A DNA stretch of 64,000 nt, taken from Microcyclospora pomicola (taxonomy: Eukaryota > Ascomycota > Dothideomycetes > Capnodiales). Positions 58,295 to 64,000 of this stretch are shown piece by piece. The translations under genes and the position numbers were made by a program. Each line of letters begins with the position of its first letter. The stretch's first letter is position 1. The stretch spans positions 493,302 to 557,301 of the forward strand of contig NHNY01000010.1 in assembly GCA_002786065.1 (NCBI GenBank), written 5' to 3'. The notes below the pieces were generated by a model that had not been told where the DNA came from, ran no database searches, and saw only the letters and a program-made list of their open reading frames with translations.

Positions 58295-59167
58295 ATGGAG
58301 GATCAGGTAGTTGGCGCAAAGGACTTACCGGCAGCAACTCCTGCTTCCGAAGAGGAAAAGCACACCTCAATTCCTGTGCACGATCTCAAACAGCATACGG
58401 AAGAGCACACCAGCCATGGCAATCTCATCCGCAACATGATCATCGGCTTCGCAGACGGCCTGACCGTTCCCTTCGCATTGACCGCCGGCCTCTCCGCCCT
58501 CGGGTCTTCCAAACTAGTCATCCTTGGCGGTCTGGCAGAGCTGTTCTCCGGTGCCATCTCCATGGGTCTTGGCGCCTACCTGGCCGCGGTGACAGAGAAG
58601 AAGCACTACGAGGTCGAGGAGCGGCGTGAGCGGCGCGAGATCCTCGAGTGTCCGTTGGCCGAGGAAGAGGAGATCTACGACATCTTCGATAAGTACGGGA
58701 TCTCGCGGACGGAATGCAAGGGCGTGGTGGAGGGGTTGAAAGCCAACGAGGATAGTTGGGTGCGCTTCATGATGGACTTTGAGCTCAGGCTGGAGAAGCC
58801 TGGGACTTATCAATCTATGATCGATGGGTTGGTCATGGGGATTTCTTATCTCTTTGGTAAGTCGGTGGGGAACCCCATGTTAGACTTGGTGAGTCGAGTG
58901 CCGTGCTGTGCTAATACCATCTTAACAGGCGGCCTCCTTCCGATGATCCCTTACTTCGCCATCAAGAAGGTGAACCACGCCCTGTTCACCAGCATCGGCA
59001 TCACCATCGTGATTCTCATCGTGTTTGGCTACGTCAAAGCTCTCTTAACAGGCACGACCCATCGAGACGCTGCATGGAGCGCAGTACAGACGTTGACCAT
59101 TGGCGTCGTGGCGGCTGGAGTGTCGTATGGTATCGTCCGTGGCGTTAATGGGGATGGAAAGCTATAG
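58295..59167 (+). CDS. CCC1/VIT-family vacuolar iron-manganese transporter
   Basis: Exons 58295-58856 and 58929-59167 encode 266 residues. The 72-nt intron (GTAAGT, branch CTAAT, CAG) has a length divisible by three and no stop in frame, so a retained intron would add 24 residues. Spans include NMIIGFADGLTVPFALTAGL and GAISMGLGAYLAA. The cytosolic helix EKKHYEVEERRERREI and the loop CPLAEEEEIYDIF supply the glutamates of the metal-binding domain. The C-terminal spans are GGLLPMIPYFAI, ITIVILIVFGYVKALLTG and LTIGVVAAGVSYGIV. Ccc1/VIT1 proteins load iron or manganese into the vacuole with proton exchange, protecting against iron overload. The family call is firm; the metal is inferred. Confidence 0.92.
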   Translation: MEDQVVGAKDLPAATPASEEEKHTSIPVHDLKQHTEEHTSHGNLIRNMIIGFADGLTVPFALTAGLSALGSSKLVILGGLAELFSGAISMGLGAYLAAVTEKKHYEVEERRERREILECPLAEEEEIYDIFDKYGISRTECKGVVEGLKANEDSWVRFMMDFELRLEKPGTYQSMIDGLVMGISYLFGKSVGNPMLDLVSRVPCCANTILTGGLLPMIPYFAIKKVNHALFTSIGITIVILIVFGYVKALLTGTTHRDAAWSAVQTLTIGVVAAGVSYGIVRGVNGDGKL

Positions 59168-60718
59168 GTTTTGTCATCGCACGTAATACGGATATTCTGA
59201 TTCCATTTTTTCCGACGGCACGCGTTAGGACCCTGCGTCCTTGCTGCTGGCTCGTTTCACATTCTGCACACAGCCGGTCCCGCTTTGTGTTACGCGTGGT
59301 CTGCGGGACGGGTGGCGAGGTTGTAGCTGGGTGATGATGCAGTCGTTGTATTTTGAGCATCAAATTCCCGGCGGGGAGGCCGAACGTTAATAAGGTTGTT
59401 ACAACGACACCTGGCCTAGACTCCCCAAATTTGCCGTCGCCCCATGCCAGATCATGCGGGCCTTTCGCAGTCTGATTTCATGTGTATGTAGAAAAGCTTG
59501 CATCGATCGTGAATGAGGCAGCTCCTACATCTCATTGGGTACCAATAACCTCGACAACCTTCTTATTATTCCGTGTGCCCAGTCCACCAGCCCCCATGGC
59601 CACATCACAGCACTAAAGCTGCGGCCTCGATGATCATGATCGACGACGACTGGCTGCCCACGTCCTTCTACTCGTCACCGCTGTCTCACCGGCAAAAGCG
59701 AATCGCGCGCCATCTCGTCTTCTCAGTGGCCCAGCAGCTCCGTTGATTCGCCGAACGCGACATCGTAGGATTCGCCCGCAGCGCGCCATGATTGGCTTGC
59801 CGCAACCTCGAAGCCGTACTCGGGACGACGAGCTACTCCATCGCACCACACACACCACCACACCACGACGCTCTTTGCTGACCTTTCTCGTATGACGAGA
59901 TACCGGTGTGTGGCAGATTCCGCGCTCTGCTTCGAGTTCGCCCCGTGTGGTGGACATTCGCGGGTCGTTTTGGCGTGGTCGTCGGGCTTGGCCCCCCTCG
60001 GAGGATGGGTGTTCATTCGTTCCCTGCAGCCCTGCTACAGCGTAGGCAGTTCGAGGCAAATGCTAGCTTTAAGGGCTGTTTCGCGGCAAAGGCCCGGATC
60101 TGCCAGTGACCTTGCTGCAATATGCATATAGACGAGGTAGGGTAGCGGCTGGTGGTGTACCGGGGATGGCTCGTGGCGCAGGTAGAGAGACGCTCTATCC
60201 GCTTTAACATCCGACTTCCCGCTGGGAACGAGCGCATGGGTCTTGCGTTCACTTCATGTTGTTGTGCTGTGGGCTTGCAGAGGGAAGACACAGACACCTG
60301 GTCGAGACTGCGTGATGTGCTTGCACCACTGTTGACCTCAGCTTTGCCGCGCATGTTCTTCTGTCTTGGCTGGGACGGACTTCGGTGAAGACTCGTACGC
60401 CTTATCGACTCTCCTTTTGACCGTGCGCAGATCCCGGTTGTTTGGAGCGTTCGACGTCTTCCATTTGGCCGCCTTCTTGGATTTGAAAAGACTACGACAT
60501 CAGCAGTCTCCCCACCGTCTGGAATTGGAGAGTGTTCGTTTTCGTTCTCAGCAACAGTAATTTCTTGAACTGAGCGCTGGCGCTTTCTGTTCAATCATCC
60601 TCTGTACGACACTCGCTTTGGAATCTTGACTTCGACTCTGGATATGATCACTTGAGAGCGGTTGCAATAGACCTTGCGAGGCGAGAGACCCTTCCCATCC
60701 AAGAACGAGTCCACAACC
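59168..60718. other. 1.5 kb intergenic region
   Basis: 3' flank of the VIT gene and the upstream region of the last gene. Reverse-strand frames of 141 and 193 codons occur (59634-60059, 60013-60594) but lack ATG support or family patterns. No supported gene. Confidence 0.45.
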
Positions 60719-63700
60719 ATGGCGACCCAAACAACCCCATTGCTGGACAGCTACCGCTACGTTCATGTCAGTCCGTATGGCCGTCGACTGGATGGCCCAC
60801 AGCCAAGGCTGATCAGACTGGAACGACGATGGCGACGTGAATCGCCAATGCCCAACTTCTACTCACAAGAGCTCCGCTCATTCCAATACGCCATACCTGT
60901 TGGTGCGTCGCCAAATGTTGGTGATAGTGAAGCGGAGCAGACCCCTTCTCCCGCCGAAGCTCTCCTAACATCACCATTGGCATGTGATATATCTCATCAA
61001 ACGAGGTTGCAACTTGACCCCACCACCACAACGACTGGTCGTCTGCCACCGCCTCCACGCTTTTCTCTGACACCACAACTTCATTCAACAGCAGCCTCTC
61101 CTTCACTTTCATCCACCATAACAACATTACCATCCACCATCACAACACTCCCGTCAACACCAATAACGCCGGTGCAGCGCAACACCACCACACAAATCCA
61201 GTGGCATAGCGAATTCAACTTTGACTTCACTGAACCAATCCGGACCAAGCGTAAGTTCAATCTCAGACGCGCCAAACGTCTACCGTCAAGTTCGAGCAGC
61301 GGCGGCGGCAGCGAGGGCATTTGGCAAGTGCATGCAGCGGTCATAGACTTGGGCGGTGATCTAGACCCAACTGCAGATTATGTGACGGGCAGTGAAGGAC
61401 GTGAGGCGTTAGAAGCTGCAAAGACAGCAAAACCAGAGCGTTCTGTTCATTTCAGAGGACTGAACTCGGAACGCGATAGCGAAGGTCTGCAAAACGCAAA
61501 GACGACGACAAGCAACGCTTTGTATACGCTGTCTAAGTTCAGATTTCCCGCACTACCGGACAGTCATTGGACAGGTTCATTCGGTAAGTCCTTCACATCC
61601 GGCCGTCAAAATGACCTCCCACCTTACTGACCACGTTACCAGGCCATCTAGGAGAGTCGGAACCAACACCCACTCCTACCACTCTTCACTTCAGAGGCAT
61701 TTCGTTTGATGTGGTCAATCCTCACCAATCCCTGTCTCTCGAAAATAAGGCTTTCGAAACTCCGGCTGAGATTGACGGTCTGCTTGACGATTACTTCCAG
61801 GAACGTGGCAGCATCACTCCGTCATTTAACGAGCTCCCAGCAGAAATGTTTCCGTCTCAGGAATCTTTGTCGTCCAATGATGGCGCCAAGCGAGCTCGAA
61901 CACTTTACACCGATGCTGGTACTGCTCGCAATCAGATTCTGCGTTTACCAAGTGAGGATGCTCATCACCAGTCTTCTGCCATGACTGACCAACCCCACGA
62001 TCGCTCAACATCTGAGGATGAACAAGAGAGCGATGATGAAGAGAGCTCTGCCCATGCCCGCACTCACTTCAGCAATCCATTCGATCTGCACCTCAGTGCT
62101 GGATCTGGAGAGCAGAACTTCGACCACATCGACAACATGGTAGCTTCTGGATACAGCGCGCATATCATGGACGATGATGCCGAGTCTCTGTATCCTGCTC
62201 CACTCACACTTCGCCGTCGCGAAACGGACGACCCGCCACCGGATGCTGGAATGGAGAGCCAAGGTGAACGTGCTGATGAGTACGTAAAGAGTGCTATCCA
62301 TCCCCACATCCGTCCCCTCCCCCGTTTCTTAAGCACACTTACGAATTGTTTCTCCAAACAGGGGCGTATCTCAGTCTGAGGACGAGACCACGCAGCTTTA
62401 TGATAAGCTTTTGGACGGTTATGATTACACTCGTCACTCTGGTGCTGCTGCCGACGAACCCCCAGCATCATCGTCGTCTGTTGAAGGACCCCGCGGAAAC
62501 ATCAAAGACAATGTCGCCGGAAGCAGTTCCACCTCTCGTATGCCTGTATCGCCACCTATGGGTGACCTTTGGCCTTTTAAACCTCGCCCACACAAGAGCA
62601 CAGTCAGCATCAACAGCAGTAGTGCAGCTTCCGAAGATGATCCCTCACTTGACGCCGTCGAGTCCCTTCATGGCAGCGGTCTTGGTCCAGCAGTTATGAC
62701 ATTCAAGCCACGCTTCAGCCAACCCACATTCCCGCCACCATCTCACCGCGCGCCCACCCCTCCTCCACGTGCACAGCCATATACGCATGCTGAGAGCACG
62801 GATTTGCCATCGAGTCATCATACCTATGGAAGCACTGGAGCACTGCTTGACACCTCGCCATACCGCCAGGCCACATACCAAGATAGTCAGAAGCTGAGAG
62901 CCTCACCCGATGCAAGCAGTCACACTCAGCAATTGGCTACCGCTGCTGGACCGAGCAACATCACAGACACTTCGCCATACTTCACCGGCCCTCCTAACGA
63001 TTGGTACAGTCGCCAAGTCGCACCCCGCCCAACTGTCAGAAGATCCATCGCTTCGACCGGCGTCTCAAGTCTCACCGACGATGGCCTTTGGGAAGAGATC
63101 AACCTCGCAGACGAACAACATGTTTCACGTGACGGCCCACACGATCAAGCAGAACAAGCAAGACCTTTCCCCGAAGATGAGAACATCGAGGTAATTCGCG
63201 GAGTTTCCACAGTGAACCAAGACGAAATCATTGCTCGCGTCATTCATCTCCTCAAGAAGAGAATCATGGAAGGCATTCTCAAGCCCCATGGATACACAGT
63301 CGAGTCCGCACAACGTAAGGCCGAGACGAACGAGCTTGCAAAACTCAGGGACATGCACAATGACATCTTCCGCTCTGCCACAGACATTGTCGCTAAAGAG
63401 TGCCACAATCTTACTGCCGAGCAATGCCACCAATACCTGGCCAACGATGAAGGACGTGAATCATTTGTTGCTGCAGGACCTGAGCAAGTCCACCCCAACG
63501 ACACCATCAGGCCAAATAGCTACGAACAGGTCACACGCGCCGCCGCAGAGATACCCCACGACCAAGGCCTCGACTCCGAAACGTCGAATGCTCCAACCGC
63601 TCCTGGCCCAGGGCTACATTTCAGTCCCACGCAGAACACCTTCGCAACGGTACGCGAGACACCATCGCCAATGTACCTGGCAAGACCGGTGGTTGCGTGG

Positions 63701-64000
63701 ACACCTCTCGGCCGCAGCACGGCAGACCCCGCCCGCGATCCGGACGCCATCGAGCTCATCGCGGGTGCACGGGGACGGGGTCGCGCTGCCGTGGCCTCGC
63801 AGACGCAGCTTCGTCCCCTGCGCAGCAGCACCGCCCTCCGAGTGCCGACCATCCCCTTCGCCGGGTGTGCTCGCGGGTGGCGGCCCGCGGTGCACTCGGC
63901 CGCTTGCGACGCGGACTGCGGGCACATGCTGCTCGACCCAGCGCTCGCGAGGACGGATCCCGCCGTCCTCGCCGAGCAGAAGGACATCAGCGATGTTGTC
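60719..64000 (+). CDS. Unrecognised low-complexity protein (partial, runs off right edge)
   Basis: Exons 60719-61583, 61643-62279 and 62362 to the window end give 1046 residues so far and no stop; introns are 59 nt (GTAAGT) and 82 nt (GTACGT). The start MATQTTPLLDSYRYVHVSPY is well defined. The protein is rich in Ser, Thr, Pro, Asp and Glu, with repeats such as STITTLPSTITTLPSTPITP, two HFRG motifs and two DTSPY motifs. Near residues 760-830 is a possible helical region (IIARVIHLLKKRIMEGILK). No known domain is recognised. From about 63700 the GC content jumps to roughly 75%, so the last 100 residues may not belong to this gene: an intron, a real compositional boundary or a join error is possible. 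Confidence 0.65.

Noticed and set aside
60013-60594. 193-codon reverse frame upstream of the last gene
   Set aside because: It starts at a TTG; the protein-like part shifts between frames and no intron of acceptable length reconciles them.
63520-63987. Reverse-strand frames in the GC-rich right edge
   Set aside because: Stops are rare in all frames at about 75% GC, so open frames there are expected by chance; the plus-strand frame continues the upstream gene.

Overview
The window looks like about 64 kb of chromosome from a filamentous ascomycete. Genes sit on both strands, and most have short introns (50-90 nt) with GTAAGT-like donors and CTRAY branch points just before the acceptor. The set includes fungal genes such as an AbaA-like TEA factor, HRD3, MRD1, ATG2 and a CCC1/VIT transporter. 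A Dothideomycete is my guess, not something proved by the sequence. No rRNA, tRNA, CRISPR array or recognisable transposase was seen.

Layout, left to right. An F-box gene running off the left edge is divergent from HRD3 (ER-associated degradation). After a 2 kb gap come a SCOC/Slo1-like coiled-coil gene, a small zinc-ribbon gene, dynein light chain LC8 (seven exons) and, divergent from it, MRD1 (five-RRM pre-rRNA processing factor). Next are an AbaA-like regulator of conidiation, an Ino4-like bHLH factor, a Munc13-like C2 protein, mitochondrial NADH-cytochrome b5 reductase and a Dbl-family RhoGEF whose DH domain contains an in-frame TAG.

From 27.4 to 33.1 kb the window is gene-poor. It holds a G/N/Q-rich low-complexity protein, a PEBP-family protein and two long reading frames broken by stops that look like decayed genes. 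Then follow a ten-exon NCS1 nucleobase/allantoin permease with a cluster of GATA sites upstream, a DUF2786 protein rich in SUMO-type motifs, histone acetyltransferase HAT1, a ZIP9/ATX2-like metal transporter, an ADGF/CECR1-type adenosine deaminase, ATG2, a peroxisomal half-size ABC transporter, a processive GT2 glycosyltransferase, and a CCC1/VIT iron-manganese transporter. The right edge cuts through an unknown low-complexity protein; its last 300 bases rise abruptly to about 75% GC.

Most genes are unrelated housekeeping functions. Possible functional links are nitrogen and purine use (GATA sites, NCS1 permease, adenosine deaminase), recycling (ATG2, HRD3) and organelle metal or lipid transport (ZIP, VIT, peroxisomal ABC). 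I see no sign that they form one pathway or cluster. The exon joins given below were derived by hand from splice signals and reading frame.
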